Shown: positions 44,783 through 54,340, numbered from the stretch's first letter. The stretch: 64,000 nucleotides of DNA from Bradyrhizobium sp. AZCC 1693 (GCF_036924745.1 NZ_JAZHSD010000001.1:4092001-4156000), one strand, 5' to 3'. The notes: generated by a model not told the origin, from the sequence alone. Translations and numbers: made by a program.

Positions 44783-45730
44783 TTATTGCCGCTTGCTTGC
44801 GAGCAGTTCGAGCCGCTGAGGCGCCTCCGCCGATCCGAACTTTTTGGCTTTCTCGTACCAGACTCGTGCCATGGCTACGTCCGGCACGAAGCCATGGACG
44901 CCCAGCTTCTCCAGAATCACTGGATCGTAAGTTCCGGCGAGCGTCATGGCGGCGCGCGCATCTCCGGCGTTAGCCGCGCGCCGCAGCACGAGGCGAGCCG
45001 CGGCGAGATCGCCGCTCGCAATCAAATCATCCGCTCGCCTGAGCGACGAGGCGATTTCATTAGGATCGAGGCGGTGGATCGCATCTCCCGGGATCATGGG
45101 CTCTCGGACAGGTGCCGGCGGCAGAGCGGCAACTGGTGCCGCGGCCGGCGGCGCTGCGGCAACCGGCGCTGGAGCGCCCGGCGGTGTGGCGGCGGGGGCG
45201 CGGCCGTCCTGTATCGCACTCTGGTAGGCCGTCGTGATCTCCTCACGCGTCGGCGCCACCGCGACCGTTGTGACGGCTCGAACGCCAGGGGTCTGATTTG
45301 CCGGCGCCGATAGCCGCGCGGTATCATTGGGATTCCTCAACTGTGTGTCATGTGCCGTCAATTGCGCGGGATCAGGCTGCACCGCTGCGTAGGACGCCGG
45401 AAGGGAAGCCGCAATTGAAGCCTTCGCGTTGACGATGATGTCGCGTGTGGCATCCGAAGAAAACATCGCGAATAGAATTGCCGCGGCCGCAGTCGCCAAA
45501 ACGCCCGCCAGAATTCGTGCCGAGACGGAACGCAGGGGCGTCACGTATTCGCTCGGATCCGGCTCACCGTCGTAACCGGAAAGAAACACGGGGACGGGAT
45601 CTTCCGTGTGCGAATCGGTTCGGACTGATTGTTCGAACTTGTAAAGCGCCACTCGGCGCTCGGTTAGGGTTTTGTCGTGTATATTGACGTCGGGATCGTA
45701 TGGTCGATAACGCGGTGTCTGGTCCACCAT
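44783..45730 (-). CDS. Membrane-anchored Pro/Ala-rich protein with Sel1-like end
   Basis: A 315-residue protein. Cytoplasmic N-terminus of about 70 residues (MVDQTPRYRPYDPDVNIHDK), one membrane span near 70-90 (ILAGVLATAAAAILFAMFSS), then a periplasmic Ala/Pro linker. The C-terminal helical part (LRRADDLIASGDLAAARLVL; AAMTLAGTYDPVILEKLG; ARVWYEKAKKFGSAEA) resembles a Sel1/TPR repeat. It is likely cotranscribed with the TAXI receptor gene. A protein-interaction role at the membrane is inferred. Confidence 0.7.
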   Translation of the reverse strand: MVDQTPRYRPYDPDVNIHDKTLTERRVALYKFEQSVRTDSHTEDPVPVFLSGYDGEPDPSEYVTPLRSVSARILAGVLATAAAAILFAMFSSDATRDIIVNAKASIAASLPASYAAVQPDPAQLTAHDTQLRNPNDTARLSAPANQTPGVRAVTTVAVAPTREEITTAYQSAIQDGRAPAATPPGAPAPVAAAPPAAAPVAALPPAPVREPMIPGDAIHRLDPNEIASSLRRADDLIASGDLAAARLVLRRAANAGDARAAMTLAGTYDPVILEKLGVHGFVPDVAMARVWYEKAKKFGSAEAPQRLELLASKRQ

Positions 45731-46019
45731 GTTGACGCTCCCCAGTACTCTAACGCAACGATTGGGGCGTTGCCGGAAATTTTTCTTATTATTCTAGTTC
45801 CAGAGGCGCCCTGTTTCCGAGCACCGACTCAAGCACGTTGAATGGGTCCAAAAAGCGACCAACGGTTGAAAAAATTTGTTGTTCCCGGTATCGAGCTTAC
45901 CGCAAGGTATTCGGGAATTGATTCCAGTTGACGCCCATGTGGACGCCATCGCAAGCGAGACGGCGATCTTCCTCGCGCGGGTCGCGATGGCATCGTCTGG
46001 ACTGGGCAGTACAGCAGCT

Positions 46020-46337
46020 TCAGCCGCGCTTGGCGGCCGCGACGTAGCCGGCCGTGACCTCGTCCTTGTGGGCGGCAAAGGCCGCCAGGACTTCGGCCTT
46101 CTCGCGTTTCGGGACCTTGGCGAAGTCCAGCGTCCGTCGAAGTTCGGCTACGACCTCATCGAATTCGGCCGGGGAAATCAAGAGATGCCGATGGGCCTCC
46201 TCCAGGCCAACAGGCGTCTTGCCGGGCCTGGTGGCGGTGAACTGGAAAGGCCCACCCGAAACGTTGCAGACCCACAGCGTGCGCATGAACTTGAGACCGG
46301 GCAACCTTTTCAGGTTCTTGGTGTGCCATTCCCGCAT
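46020..46337 (-). pseudogene. Truncated hemoglobin remnant (C-terminal part)
   Basis: The frame reads MREWHTKNLKRLPGLKFMRT, LWVCNVSGGPFQFTATRPGK, LEEAHRHLLISPAEFDEVVA. The His of EEAHRHL fits the proximal haem ligand of group 1 truncated hemoglobins. The N-terminal third of the family (LYERLGG...) is missing, and upstream codons are unrelated. An intact globin gene lies 7.6 kb to the right. Confidence 0.7.
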
Positions 46338-46683
46338 CCTTGTTCCGTTGCCCTGCTGCACTTGCTCTGGCTCTGGCGAGTTCCCATGCAACCGCCGGGT
46401 TCACCGCGCCTCTAGCCGAGGAGGAAAAAAGTTCATCACCGTTGCCCTCTAGGGCGTGAGCCCATAAAGCTCGAGCAGCCGGCGGACGTCCGCTTTGGTG
46501 CGCATTCCGGACCCAAGTCGGACATTGCGGCACTTCCGAAAAGTGCACAATAGCCGCCGTTCATACCGATTAAGAAACGGTCCGCGCGCCTCGCCCACCG
46601 GGCAGCACAATTTACGCTTGAAAAGCCGCCGATCCAGACGGTTCTCTTTTTGCGAACAGCATTTTTCCGCTGGCATTTTGCCG

Positions 46684-47040
46684 TTACCGCTGGCTCCATG
46701 CTGGGGTCGGGAACCGGGGCTTGGCAGACGCGAGTTCATCGGGCCAGACCACAACCTTCTGACCGTCCTGCCATTGGACGAAGAGGCCCTTGTTGGCAAT
46801 CTGATATCCCCGCTCATCCACGGCATAGTCGCTGAAGATGGTCTTGATCTTGAGCTTCAGCAATTCCTCGCGGAGCTTGTCGGAATCCAGGCTGCTTGCC
46901 GTCGGGCCGCTTCCATGAAAATCTGGCAGCCGCCATAGGCGCCCGCAGCGTGATAGCTCGGTGCTTTGTTAAACTCCTTCTGGTACGTTTCCATGAACTC
47001 CTTTGATGCCCGGGTTGGGGAGGCTCTGGAGGTAATCGGT
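46684..47040 (-). pseudogene. Branched-chain amino-acid binding protein, C-terminal remnant
   Basis: Two frames joined: FMETYQKEFNKAPSYHAAGA, YGGCQIFMEAAR, then SSLDSDKLREELLKLKIKTI, FSDYAVDERGYQIANKGLF, VQWQDGQKVVVWPDELA, ending at 46684. This is the end of a LivK-type periplasmic receptor (about 400 residues when complete), with a frameshift and no N-terminal part. Confidence 0.75.
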
Positions 47041-47158
47041 CGGCAATCTTGACAGGCAACCACGCAGGAACTTTGTCCTCTGGGTGCCAGCACGGAAGTG
47101 ATAGCCGAGAGCTGCTTACCTACCTAGCTAACACGATCAAAAGCTTAATTTTCGCGTT

Positions 47159-47623
47159 TCAGCAATCGTACAGACGCACGCCGACAACGGAATGACCCTG
47201 AATTTTGTCCAGTATCTGTACCGTAGCGCGTTCGAATGCAGCTTCACGCAACTTCGAAGGAAGGTTTCCAGTATTTTGTTCTTGAATGCGACGCCCCGCG
47301 ATCAGCGAACTGATGCCAACTATGCCCGCCTTGCTTGCTTTCATGTCGGCGCTATCAGCTTGCAACGCCAGTTTCGCGGGAGTTAGGTCGAGCGGGGCGA
47401 GTGTGCCATTAGGCAGCACCTCTTGAACCGAGAACGCTGAGTTTTTTATCCAGCCAACAATTGTGTCCCCTTCAACAACTGCGGAGAGGTATGCGGAAAT
47501 CACCGCACCGCCTGGTGAACAACGATCTTTGTCTCCAAGCGCTTTGTTCACGCTTATGGGCATCCAGCGGTTACCTCGCAGCAACAAGTGGCAACCGGCA
47601 ATGCGCCGGCCCTGACTGGTCAT
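47159..47623 (-). CDS. Hypothetical protein (154 aa)
   Basis: The ATG at 47623 follows GAGGAGTCTC. Sequence: MTSQGRRIAGCHLLLRGNRW; middle GAVISAYLSAVVEGDTIVGW, which resembles a small beta fold; end KIQGHSVVGVRLYDC. No signal peptide and no known domain seen. The good ribosome site and even codon use support a real gene. It lies alone between remnants. Confidence 0.55.
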   Translation of the reverse strand: MTSQGRRIAGCHLLLRGNRWMPISVNKALGDKDRCSPGGAVISAYLSAVVEGDTIVGWIKNSAFSVQEVLPNGTLAPLDLTPAKLALQADSADMKASKAGIVGISSLIAGRRIQEQNTGNLPSKLREAAFERATVQILDKIQGHSVVGVRLYDC

Positions 47624-47910
47624 GAGACTCCTCGCACTGAGTTTCGACGTAGGCTTGTTCGAGCCAGCGGGTCACACTGTTCGCGCAGCGTGATTGGAAA
47701 GCTAGCACGAAAGTTATTTCCCGTTGACACTCGGACGGTTGCGGCGCTGGTGGCGTTGGGGCAACTCTCAAGGGCTGCGTGATGCTGACTTGCGTACTGG
47801 GTCAAAGCCCCGGTTTGACGCTCCGCCGACCGCTTCCGGTCTACCCCAATCAACGGATATTACCAGACCGGCCCAGTTGGTCCGTTTGGTGCCAATGACA
47901 GAAATGGCGG

Positions 47911-48300
47911 TTACCGGGAGGTCGGCGAGCCCGCGTTGAGCAGTTGGGACACTGCCGTAACCAATTGCGCTGGAGCAAACGGCTTATTCAGCAAAATGCT
48001 GTTGGGCACGCCTTCAGACGCCCAATCGTCGGCGGCACCGCCCGTCATGTAGACGATAGGAAACGCAGGATCGATTTGCCTGACAAGGCGCGCAATCTCC
48101 CAACCCTTCATCGGCCCCCTGAGGTTAACGTCCGTTACGAGCGCCGCAAACTTGACCACGCCACTTTCGATCATCGCCACGGCTTCCTCGCCGGAAGCGA
48201 CCGTCGTCAAGTCGAAGCCGCCCTCCTTCAAGGCGTCATGAACGATTTCCTGCAATGGTTCTTTGTCCTCGACCACGAGAACTACGGGCACGTCTTTCAA
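47911..48300 (-). CDS. Single-domain response regulator (receiver)
   Basis: About 129 residues from a TTG at 48300; a longer frame opens at 48390. VVLVVEDKEPLQEIVHDALK has the acidic pair. The phospho-acceptor Asp lies in LVTDVNLRGPMKGWEIARL, and the conserved Lys in NSILLNKPFAPAQLV. No output domain, so it works by protein contact, like CheY or FixJ-type partners. No histidine kinase is beside it. The gene follows a small broken gene on the same strand. Confidence 0.85.
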   Translation of the reverse strand: MKDVPVVLVVEDKEPLQEIVHDALKEGGFDLTTVASGEEAVAMIESGVVKFAALVTDVNLRGPMKGWEIARLVRQIDPAFPIVYMTGGAADDWASEGVPNSILLNKPFAPAQLVTAVSQLLNAGSPTSR

Positions 48301-48386
48301 TTCCCCTACGCATAGCCTCAACCATGGCGGTTCTGCAGCTAACGCAAAGGAGGTCGAAGGTTCAAAAGTGAACACAGGGAATCGCG

Positions 48387-48605
48387 TCAACTTCCCAGCT
48401 CTTTAAGAGCCAACTTGGAAATCTCCGCGGGGTCTTCAATGCCCACCCGGCCAACCGCAATGATCTTCTCGGCGACAAGCTGCGTGATGGGGTCGCTGCG
48501 ACCTTTTAAACCCAGCGCCCGTAAAGTCTATTCGTAAGCCGTCGCCAGACGTTCAATATCCTCCGGCCCGAACGTAGTGTTTTCTAGCAGCCTGTGTATG
48601 GTCAT
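48387..48605 (-). pseudogene. Small hypothetical protein with internal amber stop
   Basis: The ATG at 48605 opens MTIHRLLENTTFGPEDIERL, ATAYE, then TAG, then TLRALGLKGRSDPITQLVAE, KIIAVGRVGIEDPAEISKLA, LKELGS and the true stop. The in-frame TAG lies where a Gln codon (CAG) is expected, a one-base change. Relatives of about 72 residues are common in rhizobia (from memory). The 3' end adjoins the response regulator. Confidence 0.72.
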
Positions 48606-49097
48606 AGCTTACTACAACGCGCGCGGCGGGGGCAGGGCGCGATGACTTTTCTGCTGCGCGTTGAAACAATTTCTGAAATTTTGCAGGAACTTAAACCGGT
48701 GCGGCGCAACGGTAAGACGTCGCTCATCGCACTCCCATCTGTCCGCAAAACCTGTCATTTTCGGACCTGGGCGCGCGCAACCAGGATGTCCGCTTTGCGC
48801 CTCCGTAAGCGGACATCGCCACCTCGGCTTGCCAATTTTGAAAAACCCAACCCCGGTGGTTCGCTTGTTACAGCATTTCGATGGCGCCTTCGCTCACCGC
48901 CTAATCGATCGGTGCGGGCTACGCCTTATGGTAACTATATGTGCGTCCTAGATTGATACCGCGACCAGCCTTCACGGTAGCAATCGAAGGCACCGTGAAA
49001 CTCGTTACGCCTGATTTTATGCCGCGCGCTGGCTCTGATTTGATACCGCGGCGGATATTTATACCGCATTTTTTTCGGCCACGGACTTGCTCGTGAG
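48606..49097. other. Non-coding stretch with short GCGGTAT repeats
   Basis: No gene is supported. On the minus strand, GCGGTATAAA, GCGGTATCAA, GCGGCATAAA and GCGGTATCAA recur between about 48,955 and 49,075. Their spacing is irregular, so they are not clean iterons. Traces of the dispersed GTCCGCTT-type repeat are visible at about 48,760-48,825. Confidence 0.4.
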
Positions 49098-50066
49098 CTA
49101 GAGCTGCTGCCCGTCGCGCAAGGTATGCAGAGTTATTTCCGGCGGGCAGTTTAAGCGCACGGGCAGAAGGCTCGTGCCAGCCCCCACCGATGTATATCCG
49201 ACCATGGCACCATGGCGCCATGGTCCAGCGCCCATGAATCTAGGTAATGCTGCCTCCAGCTTGATCGGAATTCCACCGGGTAAGCAAAGCTGACCTCCGT
49301 GGGTGTGTCCGCATAACAAGAGATCGAATCTGGCGCTCATCGCTCGATCGTAAACTTCCGGTGTGTGCGCTAACAAAATCGAAAAGGCATCTGAAGGAAT
49401 TTGCGACGCGGCTTTCTCAATGTCGTCTGCCCGATAGAAATGCGGATCGTCAACGCCGGCCAGGAAAATACGTTGTCCGTCACGAACAATCGGTTCGCAC
49501 TCGTTGAACAGCATGCAGATTCCCATGGCCTCCATTGAAGGGGCCATACGGATGCTGTCGTGGTTACCAAGCACCCCATAAACTGGCCCCTTTAATTGGG
49601 CCTGCAGTTCATCGATGATTTCTAGACTTTTTTCGAACGGACCATATGTCTTGCCGCGATAGTCGCCGGTTAAGACGCAAATGTCGTACTGAAGGCCGCC
49701 GACCACGCTAACCAGATCCCGCATCGCGCCTACACTTATGTCGGCATGTAGATCGCTGATGTGAAGGATAGTGAAATTGTCAAATTCCGGGGGAAGATTG
49801 GCGAAAGCCACGCTATGTTTTTTGACAACGACGTGGTCAGCGTTTCGACGCGCACGGCCATAAAATCCAGTCAGCTTCAGCGCGGTTCTGACAATCCACG
49901 GCGCTGCGTACCAGTTTTCAAGATTGAAAAAGATCAGTCCCTGTCCAAACAGCTGGGCCTCATGCTCGACTTCGATTTTCAGTCGCCGCTCAACATGTTC
50001 TGAGCCAATTCGCTCGATCAGGTCTTGCAGAGATGTTCCGGTCGCAACGTTCGAAGTAGGATCCAA
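49098..50066 (-). CDS. Calcineurin-like metallophosphoesterase
   Basis: A 322-residue protein from a TTG at 50066; an in-frame TAG lies just upstream and no ATG is nearby. All five motifs are seen: ILHISDLHAD, VLTGDYRGK, GVLGNHDSI, ILLAHTPE and LLCGHTHGGQ. This type (YaeI/LpxG-like) cleaves phosphodiesters of lipids or nucleotides at the membrane. A hydrophobic stretch near residues 40-65 (LIFFNLENWYAAPWIV) may aid membrane contact. Substrate unknown. Confidence 0.85.
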   Translation of the reverse strand: MDPTSNVATGTSLQDLIERIGSEHVERRLKIEVEHEAQLFGQGLIFFNLENWYAAPWIVRTALKLTGFYGRARRNADHVVVKKHSVAFANLPPEFDNFTILHISDLHADISVGAMRDLVSVVGGLQYDICVLTGDYRGKTYGPFEKSLEIIDELQAQLKGPVYGVLGNHDSIRMAPSMEAMGICMLFNECEPIVRDGQRIFLAGVDDPHFYRADDIEKAASQIPSDAFSILLAHTPEVYDRAMSARFDLLLCGHTHGGQLCLPGGIPIKLEAALPRFMGAGPWRHGAMVGYTSVGAGTSLLPVRLNCPPEITLHTLRDGQQL

Positions 50067-50269
50067 ATTCTAGTCTCTCCAGTTGGAGGCCGTTCCAAGC
50101 AAAAGCATGAACGGCATGATAGGTCCATTGTAGTCGGCCCCAGCGAAAACTGCTTTCGGAACAGCTTAGTGCGCTTTCTGCGCGTTTTGAAAGCTTCCAA
50201 GAAACATATGCGCAGGCGCCTGCACCACCTCCCCAATCTGTGAAGAAGCGCGGGCGATGAGCGCCAACT

Positions 50270-50413
50270 CTAAGGCCGCCGTTCGCCCTTCAGCCTTAGA
50301 AGATCGGTGGCCCAAAAAGCCACAAGCACCAGGGCGCACGCCGCGGGCGCCGGGACTCCCAACGCAAGTATATCACAACCCCACATCCACGATGAGTTGA
50401 GATGATACCTCAT
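50270..50413 (-). CDS. Very small membrane protein (47 aa)
   Basis: GGAGGAAACC directly precedes the ATG at 50413. The protein is MRYHLNSSWMWGCDILALGV, PAPAACALVLVAFWATDLLR, LKGERRP, with one span and a basic tail. Function unknown. The strong ribosome site in an otherwise empty stretch supports it. Confidence 0.6.
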   Translation of the reverse strand: MRYHLNSSWMWGCDILALGVPAPAACALVLVAFWATDLLRLKGERRP

Positions 50414-50664
50414 GGTTTCCTCCCAGATCGGTGGAACAGCCGCCATGGCCCATCATCGCATTTCAACTAGCTTGTTGCGAGCCTTCCTGTAGCCACCACA
50501 CTACGCGAACGATCCGGTTGCCTGAGAGGGAGACTTCACTCAGCAACCAAAGGTATTTGCATTCATTAGAGTCAGTCGGCCATTAACCAAATCAGCAACG
50601 CGGCCTTATTCTAGACCGATTCAATCGTGACGCTTTGCGCTCTCTCCGCGTAGGAGCGTGCCAA

Positions 50665-51120
50665 GTGATTCGGACCGTCGCGCTTGGAGTAGTTTGTCTG
50701 GCCGGGCTGGGTGCGATTGCCGCAGCCGCCAAGAAACCACCGCTGCCGCTACCGGCCGAGATCGTTTTCCCGAAAGTCGCCGGCAGCAAAACCGATCGCC
50801 TGCCACTTATAACCCGTCTGGACACGCCAACTGACCCAGAGAGGGTGGATGTTGCATATGTTCCACCTGTCGAAGCCCCTTCCGAACCAGCAGCACCACA
50901 GAAGGCAGCGAGTAAACCGCTTCCTCGTATCGTTTCCCGTCATTGGCACGACCCGCATGACCGGAAGCTTTACGAGGCGAGCAAGCAGAAAGCCGGTAAG
51001 TCAAAGCCGAAAAGCTCCGCTGAGCGAGCGCCCAAACGGGTCGCTGACGTGAAGGAGTGTCGTTCAGATGGCTTTGATCCACTCTTGAGAAAGCTGAACC
51101 TATCGCCACAGTGCGAATAG
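50665..51120 (+). CDS. Hypothetical exported or membrane-anchored protein (151 aa)
   Basis: A GTG at 50665 lies after TAGGAG. The start VIRTVALGVVCLAGLGAIAA is a hydrophobic leader. Then come Pro-rich stretches (KKPPLPLPAEIVFPKVAG; YVPPVEAPSEPAAPQKAAS), a basic region, and a short conserved-looking end ECRSDGFDPLLRKLNLSPQC. Two Cys near the end could pair. I know similar unannotated rhizobial proteins but no function. Confidence 0.6.
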   Translation: MIRTVALGVVCLAGLGAIAAAAKKPPLPLPAEIVFPKVAGSKTDRLPLITRLDTPTDPERVDVAYVPPVEAPSEPAAPQKAASKPLPRIVSRHWHDPHDRKLYEASKQKAGKSKPKSSAERAPKRVADVKECRSDGFDPLLRKLNLSPQCE

Positions 51121-51635
51121 TGTCGTCACTCCGTGGGGCCTGTAGCTTCAACGACGCTGGCACGAGCCGCGGCAACCTAAGGACTCAAAAATCCGTAGGC
51201 GTTGTCGGACTTCCGCTTTTGTGTGTGCAATGCCGCCTCAAGTAGACATCGAGCGCGGTCTGAAAGGTGCCGATCTTGTTGCAAAAATAGAAAATCGAAC
51301 GACGCCGAAAATCTCGCGAAAGGTGATTTTCAGAGAGCTGTAACGTTGCGAAGCGCCATCACGTCGCTACGCAGGACGCGACGTTGCGGCGTAGGCAGAA
51401 GCAGCGGAACTATTCTGGCGTTCAATCCGACAGAACGAGGAACGCGACATATGGATGCGAGCGCACGTGATATGAGGCAAAGGCGTTGCAGCGTTCCTTG
51501 CCGGACGAGGCGCTAGGTATCGTCGCGCGCGGGCTTTGGCCGAGAATTCGGCGAGCCGATCGCTCTGCCGAACGGACGCGATGCCCGGATGACTTAGGCA
51601 AGCGCCGCCAATGCGTTTTTGAGTTGCGCCGGCCG
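51121..51635. other. Non-coding stretch, nothing recognised
   Basis: About 515 bases with only unsupported frames and no repeats that I could match elsewhere in the window. Confidence 0.4.
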
Positions 51636-51812
51636 TTAGCCACCGGATCGATGCAAAAGCGGATCCACAGACTCAGCTAACAGGGTCGCCAACTGGGCGG
51701 CGGCAGGCGTGGACTGTTTTTCGGGCGGCAGCGAGCCGACAGAATGGAGCGCCAGTCCAGTACCAGCGACAACGGCAGCTACTGCAATTGCAGCAAGATA
51801 TTCGATCCTCAT
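51636..51812 (-). CDS. Small exported or membrane protein (58 aa)
   Basis: The ATG at 51812 follows GGAGGGACCATCGCC. MRIEYLAAIAVAAVVAGTGL then ALHSVGSLPPEKQSTPAAAQ is one hydrophobic segment with a short polar tail (LLAESVDPLLHRSGG). It may be cleaved or stay as a membrane anchor. Function unknown. Confidence 0.5.
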   Translation of the reverse strand: MRIEYLAAIAVAAVVAGTGLALHSVGSLPPEKQSTPAAAQLATLLAESVDPLLHRSGG

Positions 51813-52308
51813 GGCGATGGTCCCTCCATCGGTCCCACGGACTAACTGGACACTCTCTGAAATAGTTCCAAAGCGCTGTTTGCCCCTAGCCCTGGAACGC
51901 CTGCTTGCGCGCCGCCCGGAAGGCATCCTCGTCAATCCGGTCGAGTGCGGCGAAATAGGCCCCGATCTACTCCGCGCGGCAAGTTCCTCAATGCGTCGGC
52001 TCGGCGCTCCAATTGTTTCCGCCTCCGTCCGAACGGCGTCACGATTAGAAGTCAGGGAACGAAAGCTCCGGTCAAGGCTTTAGTAGCACGAGAGCGTCGC
52101 TCGCCGTTAACTACACGGCGCATGTCGCGGATAGCCAAAGGTTCCTACTGCAGGGCCCGCTGTTCTCAAGAACAAGCGCTCGCGCAGATAGCCAAAAGCG
52201 GCGGTCTCCGGTTCCGTTCAGAATTGCCAGCCGTGCTCGCAAAGCGGGAGAGCTGCGGGAGGGGTGGGCGCCAATGCTGGCGCTTTCTTACCCGAACGAG
52301 GCTTCGTT

Positions 52309-52509
52309 ATGCGCAACCGCATTGACATAGACTCCAAACACAGCCGAGCAATCGTTCAAGAGATCGGGGAGAGGCTACGCGCGTTCCTGCAAGAAGAGCC
52401 GGAACCCCCGGAGAGCCTTAGAACGCAAATCGACCGGCTCCGCGAATTGGAAGAGCAGTCACCATCAATCATTCCGGCGCCTGAGCCTTGGGACAAGCGT
52501 CGCCGTTGA
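52309..52509 (+). CDS. Small hypothetical protein (66 aa), paralogue of 62.3 kb gene
   Basis: From the ATG at 52309: MRNRIDIDSKHSRAIVQEIG, ERLRAFLQEEPEPPESLRTQ, IDRLRELEEQSP, a helical, charged protein. A damaged copy lies at 62213-62392 in the opposite orientation. In both places a 33-residue membrane protein gene points towards it from the other side. Function unknown; a partner of the membrane peptide is possible (inference). Confidence 0.65.
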   Translation: MRNRIDIDSKHSRAIVQEIGERLRAFLQEEPEPPESLRTQIDRLRELEEQSPSIIPAPEPWDKRRR

Positions 52510-52558
52510 GCCGCTTTGGACAGCACAGACGGCTCGGCCGAACATGGATGGACGAGCA

Positions 52559-52768
52559 ATGCCATCGGTGGAGCGCCGTGCGTCAAAAATTTTGGATGAG
52601 TACGGTGCGGCGCAATCCGAATTGATCGGCAAAGCCGTCGTGCTTACCGACGGAAAGGCAGGCACGGTCGAGAACGTTTGGCTGGATGAATTGCACGGGC
52701 TTCGGATTTCCATCGAAGGTCATGAGGGAAGATGGCCGGTCTCAACGATCAAGCTTGCGGAGTCCTAG
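52559..52768 (+). CDS. Small hypothetical protein, PRC-barrel-like (69 aa)
   Basis: The ATG at 52559 (another at 52544) opens MPSVERRASKILDEYGAAQS. The core LIGKAVVLTDGKAGTVENVW, LDELHGLRISIEGHEGRWPV resembles a PRC-barrel beta fold. It sits between two members of a duplicated small-gene pair and has no counterpart in the other copy. Confidence 0.55.
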   Translation: MPSVERRASKILDEYGAAQSELIGKAVVLTDGKAGTVENVWLDELHGLRISIEGHEGRWPVSTIKLAES

Positions 52769-52807
52769 ACCTCGCGTCAGCTGGGCTGCCCAGATCGAGC
52801 GCTCCTT

Positions 52808-52909
52808 TCAAAGCATTCCAATCAAAATGAAAAGCCCGACCTCGGTCAGGAAAGTGACGCTCATGATCGCGACCGTAAGGAACACGTCGCTCGCCGAGAG
52901 AGGGTTCAT
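52808..52909 (-). CDS. 33-aa single-span membrane peptide, copy 1
   Basis: The ATG at 52909 opens MNPLSASDVFLTVAIMSVTF then LTEVGLFILIGML and a TGA. The second copy at 62065-62166 has the same length and differs mainly by conservative changes and silent sites, supporting translation. It is a membrane microprotein of unknown role. Confidence 0.6.
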   Translation of the reverse strand: MNPLSASDVFLTVAIMSVTFLTEVGLFILIGML

Positions 52910-53300
52910 GAATGCCTCGCATCTTGCGAAGCCCCGGGAGTAAATCATTCAGGCTAGAAAATGTTTCGGTTCCAAACGCAGATGGCGCGAGATGCGAGCG
53001 GCGCCGGCATCCGAGGCGGCCTAAGGCGAAGTCCGTTCTGGGTCAAAAGCGTCGGTTCTGGATGTCTGCAAATAGGTCCGCTTTGCCTCCGAAAACCGAC
53101 GTTACCCTAGCTTTCTCCGACCTCCGTCAGCGCTGCGCGAACCTCGCGGTCAATCTCCGCAAGGTCGTGCGCCGTCGGATGCGGCAGCCGTACCGCGACC
53201 CGCGCGGGCGGCCGCCCATGCGTTTTACGCGAGGGCCCCGCCCATTCCCGTGCGGCCGTTAAACGCATCAGCGGCCAAATGGCGAGTTTCAGCGCGTTCC

Positions 53301-53336
53301 AAAAGAAAAGCCCGACCCCAGAGATGGGGTCGGGCT
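53301..53336 (-). terminator. Rho-independent terminator
   Basis: On the minus strand AGCCCGACCCC pairs perfectly with GGGGTCGGGCT around a 6-base loop, followed by TTTTCTTTT. It lies 7 bp beyond the stop of the small gene at 53343-53459. Confidence 0.85.
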
Positions 53337-53342
53337 GAAAGA

Positions 53343-53459
53343 TCAGGCGACGAGACGCAGTTCGGTTTCGGCGGGCTTGCCGATGATGCGCCGCAACTCG
53401 GCTGCGATGCCGTCGAGCACCGCGCGCTTCTCCTTCATCCGCTTCAGTAGTTGCCCCAT
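53343..53459 (-). CDS. Very small hypothetical protein (38 aa), perhaps the tail of a lost gene
   Basis: The ATG at 53459 reads MGQLLKRMKEKRAVLDGIAA, ELRRIIGKPAETELRLVA, then stop, followed directly by a strong terminator. No Shine-Dalgarno precedes it. In-frame codons run open further upstream, so it may be the conserved end of a longer gene whose 5' part was replaced. Confidence 0.5.
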   Translation of the reverse strand: MGQLLKRMKEKRAVLDGIAAELRRIIGKPAETELRLVA

Positions 53460-53950
53460 GATTTGGTGGCACAGTTCTAGATGAATTGCGAACCATCGAC
53501 CTCGATCATCCTGATACGCAAAAGGCCATCGAGGAGATCAAAGTCATCTTTAGATCCACGGGGCGGCCGACCGGTTGATGGCGAAGGAAGTATCGATGCT
53601 GAGGGAGATCAGGCACTCGTTTCGCGTTTGACGGCCACTCTCGCGCGATAGCATCTGTCAACACTGAGGCGGTGCTGCCTATCGCCACCACCACGCGCGG
53701 GGCGGCTTTGGCCTTGACGCGACCGATGTTCGAGATCAGCCGGTAACCGGACGTTTAGCGGAGATGACAAAATCGACGCGAATGACCCGAAGGCGACATC
53801 GCCGTCCGCAAATCGGTCCGTCAGCGTCGAGAGAGGCCGACGGTGCCCTTGAGGCGTTCGGCGAAGTGTGTCACCGTATGAGGAGGCCAAAGAGGACCGG
53901 GACCGCGCCATATTATCGACTTTCGCTGAATGCGGAAGGAGGAGGTGCCA

Positions 53951-54340
53951 ATGGCCACGCAGGATTCGCCCAACCTTTACGAGCGGCTCGGCGGTGTCTA
54001 CAGCATCGCGACCGTCGTGGACGACCTCATCGACCGCGTGATGACCGATCCGCGGCTCAATGCCAATCCCTTGGTCGACGACGCGCACCACAAGGTACCG
54101 CCGGCAGGCTTCAAATACCTGGTTACCGAGATGCTGTGCTGGGCCGCCGGAGGTCCGCAGAACTACACCGGCAAGGACATGGAGAGCTCCCACCGCGACC
54201 TGCGTATCACGCCGGGCGAGTGGGACGCGTTCATGGACGACGTGGCGCAGACGCTTGACAAGTTCGCAGTCCCGGCGGCCGAGCGGGCAGAGGTCGTGGC
54301 CATCGTCGAGAGCACCCGGCGCTCGATCGTCGCCGCCTAA
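53951..54340 (+). CDS. Group 1 truncated hemoglobin-like globin
   Basis: A 129-residue protein from the ATG at 53951 with GGAGGAGGTGCC upstream. NLYERLGGVYSIATVVDDLI is the family start. The proximal His lies in DMESSHRDLRITPGEWDAFM, and the region MLCWAAGGPQNYTGKDM matches the E-F part. Roles in NO or oxygen handling are known for the family. The next gene is a MOSC protein, 37 bp downstream in the same direction. Confidence 0.85.
   Translation: MATQDSPNLYERLGGVYSIATVVDDLIDRVMTDPRLNANPLVDDAHHKVPPAGFKYLVTEMLCWAAGGPQNYTGKDMESSHRDLRITPGEWDAFMDDVAQTLDKFAVPAAERAEVVAIVESTRRSIVAA

Noticed and set aside
48955..49075. GCGGTAT repeats as replication iterons
   Set aside because: Only four imperfect copies, irregular spacing, no initiator gene or AT-rich box beside them.
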